A DNA stretch of 64,000 bases from Anisakis pegreffii (lineage: Eukaryota > Nematoda > Chromadorea > Rhabditida > Anisakidae): positions 62,001 through 126,000 of the forward strand of contig JAPYMA010000535.1 in assembly GCA_035041965.1 (NCBI GenBank), written 5' to 3'. The notes under the pieces were generated by a model. That model made no database searches, was not told the DNA's origin, and saw nothing but the letters and a program-made list of their open reading frames with translations. A program made the position numbers and the translations under genes. This document shows, piece by piece, positions 24,490 through 49,508 of this stretch (position 1 is the first letter of the stretch; each line of letters begins with the position of its first letter).

Positions 24490-25417
24490 TCAATTAAGCA
24501 GTGCACCAACCGAAGCTTTTTCGAGTTCCTGTTTCGTTGCGCCTTTTGCCGTCTGCACATCCTTCTCTGGTTTTGACGCCTGTAGTATGAGAGCAGTTAA
24601 GTGCTGTACAATGCATCATAAGCAAATGACCATCAATCATAACAACGATAACGAATAAGTATGTCCGTGTATCACACCCCGTATTTGTTCAGTTCAGCCG
24701 TAGTTGCATGCTCAGCGGTTTTGACGTCAGACTCTTGTTTCTGAAACTTGACTGCCTCTTAAAATGTTTCATACTGAACGCAACAATGCCATTATTTACG
24801 GTGATAAACGATGATAACAATAATAATACTACTAAATAATAATGATAATAATAAAAACGTAACAAATAATTGAACAAACAACTCGAAAAAATGACACCGT
24901 ACCGCATATCTATTGACCTCAGTAGTAGACGGATCCTGAGCGGTTTTCACATCAGATTCCGGTGCGGCGCGTTGCTGCTAAACACTTTATTGTTTAATTA
25001 TCTACACTGATAATAATAATAATAATAGTAACAATGAACAAACTCGCATGTGTACTCACTTCTTTACTGGTTGCTTTCTGAGCTGTCTCCACGTCACCTT
25101 CAGGAGTATCGCCTTGTTTCTGAACACTCATCTTCATTATGCAATTCTATAACAACACTACAGCTCAACAAACTCTACTCGCCTTTCCATAGCACCCTTA
25201 AGGTTCAACTCGACTCGCTTTAAACTCAAAACATTCGAATATTATCCAGTTTCCCCTCCACACAAGACCTTATATCAAACAAACAACCCAACCGCACTGA
25301 TCAGAAAATACTGAGTGAAAGAAGACAAAACATTATCAGAGGAACAATTACTGCCTTATAGATGAAAGCCACTGCGGCCACAATGACCACTACCAGGAGC
25401 ACAATCTCTATGCCCAT
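24490..25417 (-). CDS. Small single-pass membrane protein with exon-encoded repeats
   Basis: Five minus-strand exons join in phase 0: 25417-25352, 25119-25060, 24977-24903, 24740-24678 and 24579-24490, giving 117 residues. Exon 1 is a whole membrane anchor (MGIEIVLLVVVIVAAVAF, then IYKA). Lysines right after it suggest the tail is cytosolic. Exons 2-5 each encode one copy of a 20-29 residue unit with consensus (S/G/K)-D-V-x-T-A-x-x-(A/P)-(T/S), usually followed by E-(L/V)-x-(K/R). The copies are GDVETAQKATSKE, SDVKTAQDPSTTEVNRYA, SDVKTAEHATTAELNKYG and KDVQTAKGATKQELEKA. One exon per repeat with identical phase points to growth by exon duplication and would allow exon-skipping isoforms. I do not recognise the family. 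The start of exon 3 could be 24974 instead. Confidence 0.7.
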
Positions 25418-26837
25418 CACACTCTATGTTCCGTAAATCACCAATAATCAATACGGATCAATCAGTATGGATCACAAGAAGCGATCACAGAAACCACCAC
25501 ACCACACTACAGTTAGCAACTTAATACGAATACTTGCTTTTAGTTCGAATCAAACTTTTATTATAGAGCAAAAATGTTGAATTTTGCATATGCCATTTAC
25601 GAAATCAACACTAAATTATAACTGTGAATATTTTATTCGACAACATTTGTTGTTTCCATTAATTCAGAGTAAATTCTTCGTGTTGGTGGTTAATTGCGAG
25701 GGTGCTTCACGAGGGTGTTTGAAATATAATGCAAATAATCTTAAATCACTTCAATACAGTCATAAATTAGATCAATCAGCTGATTATTGCCTTCATTAAC
25801 AATATTTGTTATAAAGGATTTTGACTGAGTTTGAAAGCATCCGCCTCATCAATGAGAAACAACTCTCTGAACCGGATCAGTGGGAAATATTCAAACCTCG
25901 AATGAAACAACTGAAAATTTTCAATGACGAATCGCAACGATTTTTGCGAAACAATACAACAAAGATAAGTGACAATGAAGAATATCCCGTAAAACAACAA
26001 CGAACATGTAGTGAATGGCAATAGATAAACGATTCAGATCGCCAAATATTATACTTGACAACTGAAACATCAAAGGCAATTGATAGATGAACCATCATTT
26101 CAGCTTGAATTCTCAATAGTCTGAAAATATACGCAACAAAAGAACCTATCTTAATAAAACACTAATAGATACCCGTATACCTCTTATTATCATGAGATTA
26201 ATCACATTGTAAAGGATATTCTCATGCTCACTGAATGTGATCAATTTATCGCATCGTTAATCAATCCCATGCGATTTCATAAACCAGTTTGTGACATTTC
26301 ATTTTGCGCACTGAATGTTTATCGCAAACCTTCAAAGATTGCTCCAATGAGATAAGCAGATGAGAAAAATCAACAAAACGATTAATATTCCCCTATTGTT
26401 GAACAATATTCGATGCACAGCAATGCACACAAGAGGTTTATAAAGTTGATATTATTCATTTGATGCAAACCAAAGAACTTAATAAGGGTTAATTATTACA
26501 CATGTTTAAATAGTACTTGAATAGAAGCTATTCACATTCTAAAACACTCATCTAATAAAGAAACCATGTCGACTGCAAAAACTTGTTAGTATGAGCAACG
26601 GATGTTGTAATATAGAATCGCCGGCTTGTTCAGGAAGGGTACAATATGATCAGTGCTGATTCGTAATTAACCACAATTTTGGTATTCGAGTCCGTAAAGG
26701 AACATAAGACGTTCCTCTGAAACATAGCCGAGTGTCGGCGTACACATTATTTGTGACTATATAAAGCAAACGGATACAGAGCAATGTGCATATTTTTTCT
26801 TTGAATTGTACATTCTAGGAAGCAGTTGCAATTTGAA
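25418..26837. other. Intergenic between the divergent repeat-protein and collagen genes
   Basis: The two flanking genes are transcribed away from each other, so this 1.4 kb probably holds both promoters. A plus-strand frame at 25821-26024 has protein-like composition (EKQLSEPDQWEIFKPRMKQL) but no partner exon or good start. Confidence 0.4.
25821..26024 (+). CDS. Orphan ORF, possible exon remnant
   Basis: A frame of 67 codons ending in TGGCAATAG encodes polar, charged sequence without simple repeats (FNDESQRFLRNNTTK near the middle). The start is TTG, so it is not a complete gene by itself, and acceptor candidates upstream are weak. It could be a relic of a plus-strand gene, or chance. Confidence 0.15.
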   Translation: MTEFESIRLINEKQLSEPDQWEIFKPRMKQLKIFNDESQRFLRNNTTKISDNEEYPVKQQRTCSEWQ

Positions 26838-29022
26838 ATGCTCAAATTATTTGCTGTGGCTAGTTTCGCATTGTTTGCTTCAACGTTGCTCATACTATCA
26901 TCACTGCTTGCGGTGTTCCTCTTATACACTCAAATAAACGCCTTCTACAGTGAGATCATCAGTGAAATCGATGAATTCAAGGTTTGTTATACCATATAAT
27001 TTCTTTACAATTACTCCGTTTCTAGTGAAATTATTAGAATGATAGAATTCAGGTTACAGTTCTCTTGAATAGCGAACGAAGTTCAACTTTGTAGAATGCA
27101 AACAAAAATGATCACAAAGTGTATGTATGTCTCGAAGTGAAAGCATCTCAATATCATTCAATCGAGTATTAACTGCAGTTGATTGCAAACGATGCATGGC
27201 ATATAATGCTCAAAGTGCATCGCATCAACAAGAGATCTGCAGACCCTCGTCGAAGAGTGACTATTAACTTCGGCGGTCGAGGGAAACGCCAATTTCTCAA
27301 TTCAGGAAGTACCGAATTTGGTTGCGGCCCGGTGGGTTGCAGCGTTCAAATAAATAACTGTTGCGCTGAATTCATTTGCCCACCGGGGCCACCTGGCTTC
27401 TCCGGATTCTCAGGATTACCTGGAGGTTTGCTTTTCTTCCTTACTAAGAGCAGAAATGAAATTTGCGAACAGCAAAATGCATCGAGTGAAATCTTACTAT
27501 TAGTGCAAAGCATTCAAATGAATTAGTACAACACGCATGTGATGTTCCAGATTTTTTGAAGGCATGCTGCTGTATTCGATAAGAGACATTCTGAGCACAT
27601 TATATATCACCGATGAAAGACTAAAGATATTTCAACAACGTGTTTAGAAATGGGAGTGCCTGGTGTGACTGGCAGACCAGGACTGTCAGGTGATCAGCTT
27701 GCGATACAGATGACAAGCGTATCGGTTTGTGTTCAATGTCCCAGAGGACCACCAGGAATATCTGGACCGTATGGATTTCCCGGTCCAGTTGGTCCACCAG
27801 GTCCACCAGGTCCTCCAGCACCAATTGTTTGCCCAGGACCGCCAGGGCCACCAGGATCTCAAGGCATAACGGGTCCACCCGGTAAGCGTTTACTTCTAAA
27901 AACATGAAAAAAAAACAGATTTTATGCGTCCTAAACTTTATAAATCATAATTATATAAGTTTCGAGTTATAATCCTAAATGACATAAGTTTTTCAAGGAA
28001 AAACTTGTTCAACAACGAAACTTCACTTCGATTGAATTATGCGCTTCTTTTCAGGAGAACATGGTGCGATCGGCCGTCCCGGCCAACCTGGACTACACCG
28101 AATACGAAGCATTGGTATACCGGGACCGAAAGGACCACCAGGACTACCCGGAAAACCCGGTGAAACCGGCTTCCGTGGAGATCCATCTTTACCGGGATTG
28201 ACAGGATGTCCGGGCATACCTGGGCCACCAGGCAGTCCTGGACAGCCTGGTGCAGAAGGATGTACTGGACTGGTAAGCTGCGAAACATTTGAACAATTAT
28301 GATTCAGCCCAAATGCATTTTTTTCACGAATAGTTTCCATCAGCTTAGTGTTAATATAACTCATAACATTCATTGCTAAACCAGAATCTTCAGTGAAATG
28401 AAAACTGCTGAATTTTCCAAATGAATTCCAGAAATTCCAACTTTTTCAGCCAGGCACAAATGGTTTGCCGGGGACTGACGCTGAATATTGTTGTTGCCCA
28501 AAACGCTCAACAGAGATCGATCAGCCGGAAACGTTCGTGAATCCACCAAATATTTTAACACCGTTCGAGACTCACCCAGTTCCAAGTGGCTTTGCTCAAA
28601 CAACAGTTGATCGAGTGATCATCAATGAGGGTAACGTGCGAGGAGGCGATTTTGGAGCAGTAATTGGCGAGAATACATCGGGAAGTGAAGACTACGACGA
28701 TGAAACGAACATACCCGATGACCCAACTGATGTTCAGTTCGCAGCTAACACCAACCCCAATGTTGGAGGAGTGCGTGCATCGGCCGCAATCCGGCCGCAG
28801 CAAGTCAAAAGAACTGCACCAAATCAGCTAGCTGCTAGCCGAAATCGGGCTGTCACCGGTCGACTATCCACCCGAGCTGCTGCTGTCCAACAACGACGAG
28901 CCGCCGCAACAACTCGACGCTATCATCGAAGAGCTGCAGTAGCTCGTAGAAAATTTCGCACAAATGTGGCGGTAGCACGCAAACAACATCAACTACTACA
29001 ACAGTTTTTTGAAACGAAATAA
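26838..29022 (+). CDS. Cuticle collagen with Arg/Ala-rich C-terminal tail
   Basis: Five exons: 26838-26981, 27179-27425, 27648-27881, 28055-28272 and 28450-29022. They make 471 residues. Residues 1-60 form the nematode cuticle collagen N-terminal domain: a signal-anchor ([19 protein letters not shown]), then [12 protein letters not shown] and W55. A basic run and RGKRQ at about 82-86 are the expected furin-type cleavage region. Cysteines cluster before the first Gly-X-Y block (CGPVGC, CC, CPPGPPG). Three Gly-X-Y blocks follow; the first is broken by about 20 residues containing CVQC. A CCC cluster closes the triple helix. Such collagens trimerise, are cleaved and cross-link in the extracellular cuticle. 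The last 190 residues are non-collagenous, with an acidic part and then an Arg/Ala-rich tail of repeated RRAA. Introns between Gly codons are in phase 1. Confidence 0.93.
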
Positions 29023-29057
29023 ACCGAATACAGCAAAGAAGACAAGTTCGGATGCAT

Positions 29058-29063
29058 AATAAA
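29058..29063 (+). terminator. Polyadenylation signal of the collagen gene
   Basis: AATAAA lies 36 bases after the collagen stop codon, a usual nematode distance. Another AATAAA overlaps the stop itself. Confidence 0.6.
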
Positions 29064-30007
29064 GTGATCTCGATTAGCACTGTTTTTGCCATCAATTCGT
29101 GTTTCGAATTAACCGTTGTTCATAATAAACACTTGTTCTTGCTTGAAACGACTCATTGATGCAGTTTGCTTACGGAGAAATGAACACAAACTTCAAATAC
29201 TTCTTCACCTAATGCTTGATCGCCTCAAATTGAATATCTTACAGATGAGAGAGAGAGAGACATTTCAATGCTTGAATTCAACATCTACCTGATGAATAAT
29301 CACTTTACAGAATCACTTAATCGCTACAAATCTGATTTCCTCCTCGGAAGCAATTGAGCATACAAATACGGCTTGCGTTCAAAAGGGAATTATCGCCGAT
29401 GTGAGAGACTTTCTTAATGTTACATCGGTGAGGCAACAAAGTGAGCAGTTCGCAACAAATTCAAAATTGCTTCAGCCAATGCAATTTGTATCCATTTCAG
29501 TGCAACTTATCTTATCAATACATCCCGTGCGCTGTTGAAAAAGACTTCAATGTTGAGGTGTTTCAATGTACAACAAAAATAAATATTGCCCATCTAACAC
29601 AATTATTACCAAACAAGAGTGCTTTTTCAATGAAATTCTCACCATTTTAAGATCAATCTCACTATTACATAATACTTGAGATTACATAATCTCACTAATA
29701 ACAGAATGAATGAAATTTATGCATTCGTTATGAAAGTATTGCCGGTGTTTCGGTGCTCATATCGCATCAAGTCAATATGGAAATGAAATAAATAAATATG
29801 AACTGCATTATTTTGTCGAGTCATATCAGACAGATTTAGATATGGATTATAAAAGCCACCAAACGCGAATAGACTTTTCTCAAAGTAACAGAAAAGAAAA
29901 TGCTAAAAGAATGACGAGTTTAATCAAAGGATTGAAAGACTGAATCGTTGTAATCAGAAGGCATGAAATGAAGAGGGCATACCACCGAAACGTTGAACAT
30001 ACCATAC

Positions 30008-30216
30008 CTGCCATATTTCGCAAGATGGCGTCGATGATCTTTCGTTAACAGCAACCGTGATGTAAACGACAATAAACGACACGTTAATCGGTGTATCCAG
30101 CGCGATATTCAGCAGGCTGAAGCTATCAACATAAATGATGATTTGTGACAAGAATACAGCCACATTCTTAGCACTACACCGAGCACATCCACTCGTCGCG
30201 AACAAAACCGTGAACA
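30008..30216 (-). CDS. Orphan exon of a putative multi-pass membrane protein
   Basis: A minus-strand stretch of 69 codons is bounded by an acceptor (acattcag) and a good donor (TGGCAG|GTATGG). It encodes CARCSAKNVAVFLSQ, then IIIYVDSFSLLNIALDT and PINVSFIVVYITVAV, so two hydrophobic helices joined by polar turns. The NxxxDTPINVSFIVVY pattern is loosely like the last helix of some chemoreceptors, but this is only a resemblance. No partner exons were found between here and gpb-1, so it may be a decayed receptor gene. Confidence 0.25.
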
Positions 30217-30663
30217 CTGAATGTTGTGAAAGTCTGCAGTTTTTTTAATTTAAACTGCACCATAAACCAAAAACATTCAATGCTCTATATGCAGACAGTA
30301 GGTAGATCTATTCGTTTTAGGCGCTCCTGTGAAATTTTCTACAATTTGATCAATCAAGCAGAGCATCTTTCGGTTCGTGTTGAGGGCATCGAACCACAGA
30401 TACTGAACAAATTCAGTATTATTACTGAACAAACTGAATTTAAGCCGTTTAGAGGTCAAATTCATCACTTTTCATACGATTTTTCGATGCCCAGAGCTCG
30501 TTTCAATGCTTACGATTAGCTGAAGGGACAAATTTGCTAGATTTCAGTCAGCACAAGACGGCATCATGTAAAGTAACAAAACCCTCATCATCAAACCAAC
30601 AACACAAAATAAACCAACAACACTTCCGATGTCTATTTTATATGGATACAGCATCGACGAGCA

Positions 30664-30927
30664 ATGCCCTTCCGTATAAAACTATTTTTTACGATAACAT
30701 TTGAATTTTTTTCCATTATCTGCCTGGTAATCGATGGCAAATCAATCAATTCTTCAGCTCCATACAATTATGGTCAGTCGTTTAAATAAAAAAGCTCTGA
30801 TCTTGCGACCAGTCGATGATCTGATAAACAGAAGTGGTGATATTATCAAAAAGTTTTCAACGATAATTCATCTTTCTTCACAGTCATTTTTGAATTTTCT
30901 TCACCCGACGTAATTTATCCACATTGA
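30664..30927 (+). CDS. Possible 50-aa secreted peptide, two exons
   Basis: Exon 1 (30664-30772) starts at ATG and encodes a secretion-signal-like leader: basic N-terminus (MPFRIK), a hydrophobic core (LFFTITFEFFSIICLVI), then DGKSINSSAPYNY. The donor is G|GTCAGT. Exon 2 (30884-30927) follows a strong acceptor (tctttcttcacag) and adds VIFEFSSPDVIYPH before TGA. The 111-base intron is unusually short for this window. If real, cleavage after the core would leave a peptide of roughly 25 residues. No cysteines, dibasic sites or amidation glycine are present in the mature part. The family is unknown and chance cannot be excluded. Confidence 0.3.
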
Positions 30928-33900
30928 TATATGCAGGTCTTGTGATTGCAACAGTGGAGTATAATCGGGATAAAAATTTGGACGATCGTGATAAAAACTT
31001 GAACTGTCGATGTTTGTGTGTGTGTGTGTGTGTATGCACATGTTGAAATGACTTTGAAGGAACAAGCAAAAGCATTGCACTTTATGACAATAACACAATA
31101 ATTATAATGAATCAAAAAGAAATAAGAATGATTAAAACGATAAAGTTGAAAAGATGAACGAACAGTAGTCATTGAATATAATAATTAATAACAAATATCA
31201 ACGTCCATAATGTGAATGAAATGATAATCTCACTCACAATTAATATTAATTAATAAGATATCAAATTCAAATATCGCCATAATTGTCGAAATTCAATTAA
31301 TGACGAATAATCAGTCCAACTGGGGTGGGCTTACAGACAATGAATGATATTACGATTACAATCAAGCAAAAACACTGCCAAAGAAATCCGAATCCGATCC
31401 CACCAAATAAAATAACTTTTCATTAATCAACACAAAACAAACTGAGAAAAAACAGCAGCAGTAGCGAATAGTAGTAGTATTAGTAGGCCGGTCATTAGAA
31501 CAACTTACTTCAGTGGCTAACGATTTTCTTTGATTCACAGTGGGATGACAGTAACGTGACAACAAGATGAATTCGTCTCAATAATGAACTGACAAGAGAG
31601 ATAAAAGATAAAATCAAACAATACAGCACTAACCAGTCAAGCATTCATATTCCTACTATACGAATCACCGCAATACGAACAGCTATAAAGTGAAACGACG
31701 ATAAATCAGAAAAACTAATCGTAAGTAGACGAATGAATAAAATTATAATTACTATGCAAACCACTTCACTGATCGAGTAATACTACTTGTAAGAATATCA
31801 AACGCACATCAAGTAATACAAACAACCACTCAAAAAACGTTACTCTCCATTTGCATCAGCTTCAACTAGCTTATCAGCACCCTCGTTTACTTTTCAAGTT
31901 CAAGTAATATGACCGTACCGTACCGCTCTAGACTGGTGAACACTTCGTTTCAGAGATCCTTACCATTCACCTCTCTTACATTCGTTAGTATTTTGTCTCA
32001 GTTAACAAGAAACGCACCATCAATAAATCGCATCAAATGTGAAATTACCACGTAACACAACAACTCCTTCGATCTCGATATAAATCAATCATCACCGATC
32101 GATCAATAATAGCATAACGAAAACTACTTCGCAGTGCCACAAAATATCCACAGAATAATAATAAATATCAAATTCCCATTTTGATAATCACATAACAGCA
32201 ATATCAAATGTCTAATCAGACACAATACCATACGTTTCAATACCTCAAACTTGTAACTTTTCAAAATATCAAATTAATCTGAAAGAATTCCATCCATTCG
32301 CAATCATCAATACAACATTCGTCACAGAATAAATAGTACCTATTATTTCATATGCTGTTTGCAAACTAAATGAAGAAATAACGTTTTTTGTTTTCTCAAC
32401 GACTAGAAGAATTTTTTTGTGGTAAATGCTTGTCTAAATGAATGAAAATAGAAATTTAATGAGAAAATACGACCCTATACATCTCCAACCAAACAACACA
32501 CCTAAACGCCGATCTCATGCTGCGGCAATTTTTTTCAAAATCGATGGAAAACACTCGAAAAATGAGTGGATAACAACGCAAAATTAACAGACAAAAAAGA
32601 GAAGCGCAATCGATACACATAAATTTCCTTCTGTAGCCGTGCTGTTGTAGTTGTTGTTCTAATAGTAATAACACGACGAGATGGAGGAAAAGATGAGAGT
32701 AAAGAGTCAAATAAATGAGAATTTTGGAAACGAGAGAATGACTGAAAGAAGAAAAACTCCTGGAAAATCGATTAGAAATGTGAAATCAACAACTGAAAAA
32801 GAAATGAAAACACACGCGTATGGCAGGGGACATTCTTGAAACAAACCTTCCATTTGAACAATAGTAATAACAAACAAATATCAATGACAATAATAATAAT
32901 AATTTCAATAGTTACTATACATAAAAGTAATGAATATAACTTGAAAATCATAAACAGCCAATAACTCGCGAATTTTGAATTGAATTCTTCAAAAAAAATT
33001 TTCTTCTATCAAAAAACGAAATCTCCAATTCAATAAAACGAACAAACGTTAATTAATATAAAACCAATAATGTATTATTATCATTATTATTATTACTATA
33101 AATAATAACACGTCAAAACATAATATGATATTGATATTATTATCATTAGTAAGAATAATAATAATCATAATACAAAAACAGTGATGACTGAATGCAGCAG
33201 AGCCAACAACCAATCGATCATAACTAAAAGCATATAACGGCCAAAACGAAAGATTCATTATCCAATTTCCAAACAACAGATAACAAAACAAATCTAAAGA
33301 AATACTTCATGAAGAAACCCAATCGATCCAATTCATTGATTACGGATACATTCTATTTCAGAGGCGGACAACAGAAAGCTTTCCAGCAGAAATTACACGC
33401 GAAGTAAAACGGTGCCGATGATAATAACAGACTGCTGATAAACAAATCCAAACTAAAAAGAGATAATACAACAATCTCCTAGAGCTCCACACGTGTTCTC
33501 CCCGTTTCCTTTTCTACATACTCTCGGGCCAAATTACAGCTGAACGTCCAGCTCATTCAGAAGGGATATTTCTTTACTTGCACCACCAATTCACGGATTA
33601 TGCTTGAAATAAATACCACAATTTATCACAAAATAGAGAAATTACATCAAACATTGTATATAAATTCCCTGACTAATTGCTTATCAACTACCCATAACCA
33701 GTTGGACGGTATCATCGAACACTTCACTGAGAATCTCCCTCTCCACTAATCAGAATCATATTCCACCACGCCTCTGATATCTCAACAAACTAAATCCATC
33801 CATCTAGCAGCCTCACTCACGTATTTCCATTTGCGTGTTTGTGTCTCATTGTAAAACAGCATCTATCAAATACCCTAAAACAGAAGAAAGCTGACGGCTG

Positions 33901-35026
33901 ATAATCACATTGTTAAAAGCTTGATTCAACAGAAATGAACAGAGAATAAATAAGCGCTTCAAAACGTTTTAAACACACTTTAAAACATCGTGACAAATTA
34001 TTTCGAAAATAAACCTTAAAACTGAGAAATTTCACAGAATGACCAATAAACAGGATTAAAACGTGACTGCCGTAGGATTGTTTCGGCTCTTTTAGTGTGA
34101 TAACAGATCACGATAGTAACACCCTCATAATAATATTACATGCGATAACACCAATGATGATAGCAATGAATGCTCTCATAACATTATATCAATAATAACA
34201 AATTTATCATCAGCATCCGACAGTGAACAGTAATAAGAGGAGCTTGAAACTGCAAAACGTGACGGTGGAAGGGTGAGGAGCGTTCACATCGATCGTACGA
34301 TACACATTCAAAAGAAGATCAGTAACTGAATCAATGGGAGCACAGCAGAGCAGCCGAAAAGAATAAATGGACAACAAAAAACGCTGGGAAGTATACCGTA
34401 CAATAAAATTCAGTTATAATAATGATAATTTATAATACAACTGCGCAGTGAAAATTCGTATTAAATTGATTTAATCGCATGAATAAAATTCAAAATGAAG
34501 ATTCATGATACCAATAATAACTTTTAAAAAATAATAATAACAATAATAATAAACCATTATAAGGAGCAAAATGCGGATGACAATATCAAACAAAAAAGAA
34601 TTGATCAGATCAAGATCAATAATCAACTTCACTTCATAAAAATTAATAATAATAATAAATTCTCCAAAACCAAAACCAGAACTACACCATCATCACCCAC
34701 ACGCACCCACACCAAAATCAATACTAACATTCATTCTACCTAAATGATCACATTTCTCATTCCCTGTACAATACTAAAGTCACCAACAATTTCCAAACAG
34801 ATCTACGATAAAGCTTCAAATCAGATCAAATGTACAGATCGTCGCAGCAATTAAGTAAACCTAAATACGGCAGAATCGAGTACGGTTTGATTTTGGGGCG
34901 TGAGTGCATGCGAGTTGAGAGTAAGTGCTGTGGTTCAAGCTTGTGTTGGCCTTCAGAAAGATCGATGCTGATCAAATCACTTCAAATGAACGCATTCCTT
35001 TTCATCTTCTTTCGACGATCACCTAC
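30928..35026. other. Intergenic, A/T-rich, gpb-1 3' flank
   Basis: No supported gene in 4 kb. Sequence is A/C-rich on the plus strand with many ATA/AAT runs (densest near 33060-33180 and 34500-34660). Part is probably 3' UTR of gpb-1. Confidence 0.5.
31015..31033 (+). repeat. (TG)n microsatellite
   Basis: About nine TG units without interruption, in non-coding DNA 3' of the candidate peptide gene. Confidence 0.9.
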
Positions 35027-47891
<12,865 letters not shown>

Positions 47892-47912
47892 TTTCACACT
47901 CAGCTATCGGCT

Positions 47913-47915
47913 ACT
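47913..47915 (-). promoter_or_regulatory. Putative trans-splice acceptor of gpb-1
   Basis: On the minus strand cccgtttag ends just upstream of a 22-base leader to the ATG. It resembles spliced-leader acceptors at the other genes here. Confidence 0.4.
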
Positions 47916-48752
47916 AAACGGGGACGCGTCGTTTCAGTCGTCGTCAACTGCAATCAATCCTGACTCCACGTTTCGTAACTTTGTGTCTGTATGTACCTAA
48001 GTCGTCTAACAGACTTATAACATAGACAATAGATGATAATGCCGTGAGACTACTGACTGTTATTGTGCTGATTCAACCGACGAACTTCTTCTACTTGAAT
48101 GCGTACCAATCGAGTGCGGCAGAAAAATATGATGTTGGCTGGTAATGATGAAGCTTTTTTACTGTTCTTGCGTGCTTTCGTTTCGTTAAGATGCGTGCGA
48201 TCAAGCGAGTATTTCTGTATATGCGCCGACGTGACAATTATCACAGAATATCGATCGGCCCTCGGTTTCTTCCGTTAATCACACGAATAATGGCAACAGG
48301 AAACAGTGAATGAGAATACAGCGTTGAAATAAATGGTGACTGGTGGTGGTGAATCGAAGTCGTCGCTCGAATTGATTTGATCTATTGAACCACCAGAAAT
48401 AATTTCACTAAAAATTGAACAGAGTTCAGCTTTTACTCATCCACCTGCATACAAAACTATCAAAATAGTCAACTAATTTCAGCCAAACGGAAACAAACAA
48501 TAATTATATTATCACTTCAGATTAGTCAGAAATAAATAATAAGAACACGAACAATATTAGTAATAATGAATAACGACATTTATAACGAGTAATCAATGGC
48601 AATGTGCTTATGTTTTCACTTACTAAACCCGCGTTCAAATCATCCACTCTAGGTTAGCCAAATAAGCAACTCAATTTTCTTCTCGTAACGTTTGTTGCTT
48701 TCTTCCGTTTTTGAAAACAAATAAATACATATAAAAAGCTTGACGGTTACAG

Positions 48753-48979
48753 CAGAAGAATACCAAGAAAGCTGTCGAAATGATACGCAAATACCTATTG
48801 ATGAGAACGACCAACCAGGATGGATGGATACAATCGACGAGTCTATTCTTCAGCTAAATCTATTAGAATCATGCGCGGCACAGTTGCATACAAAATACCT
48901 AGAAGTAAAACGTACGGAGCACAGGATGGATGCGGTGACGACAAACGACGGGCAATCGAAAACAACAATTTTAAGGTGA
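48753..48979 (+). CDS. Orphan ORF divergent from gpb-1
   Basis: Following a weak acceptor (ggttacag) a frame of about 75 codons encodes mixed, acidic sequence (IPIDENDQPGWMDTIDESIL, then QLNLLESCAAQLHTKYLEVK). It either stops at 48979 or is spliced at AAG|GTGACG at 48975. Composition is protein-like and differs from the surrounding repeats. There is no well-placed ATG except the internal one in GWMDT. It could be an exon of a small plus-strand gene head-to-head with gpb-1, or a relic. Confidence 0.25.
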
Positions 48980-49489
48980 CGATGATGATTCCTGCTGAAA
49001 AACGGCACTAATGATTCAGTCCGGCCTCGTGCAGAAGGAAGGAGCGGACCGAGTGATCAGCACAGCACGTCCGTCACTGGAGGGAGCACTAGCGCACGGT
49101 TATTGATTAGTTGATTGATTAGTTGCTGGCGTTGTTTTTGTAGCTGTCAGTTATCGCTGCTGCTGCTCCAGGCTACGATGACAGACTGGTGGTGCAGTAT
49201 GATAAAAGGAGAGAGAATCAAGTCGTGTCTTCACTGGCTGAGGTGATGGCGATTCGATGTCGTCGATCAGATCGGATGATGTCAAAGGGTTGGCAATGAT
49301 GATTCGATATATTCTAATGATAATGATAAACACTTATTTGTTCTAGTAGCAACAGCCACACCAGCAGTAGCACTAATCGTAGTAGGTAGCAGCTACTAGC
49401 TATAGCTGCTGTGAAATTCTAGGGGAACAGCAACAGCAACAACGGAGCACTAGATGAGAAGAGCAGGATAACAAGACGATGTGCTCGGC

Positions 49490-49508
49490 TGGATGGATGG
49501 ATGGATGT
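49490..49508 (+). repeat. (GGAT)n microsatellite
   Basis: Four to five GGAT units in non-coding DNA. A second, similar run (ggctggctggatggatggatg) lies at about 49624-49644. Confidence 0.85.

Noticed and set aside
27621..28288. Minus-strand frames of 83-116 codons opposite the collagen exons
   Set aside because: They are mirror frames of the Gly-X-Y repeats; Gly/Pro codons give long open antisense frames by composition.
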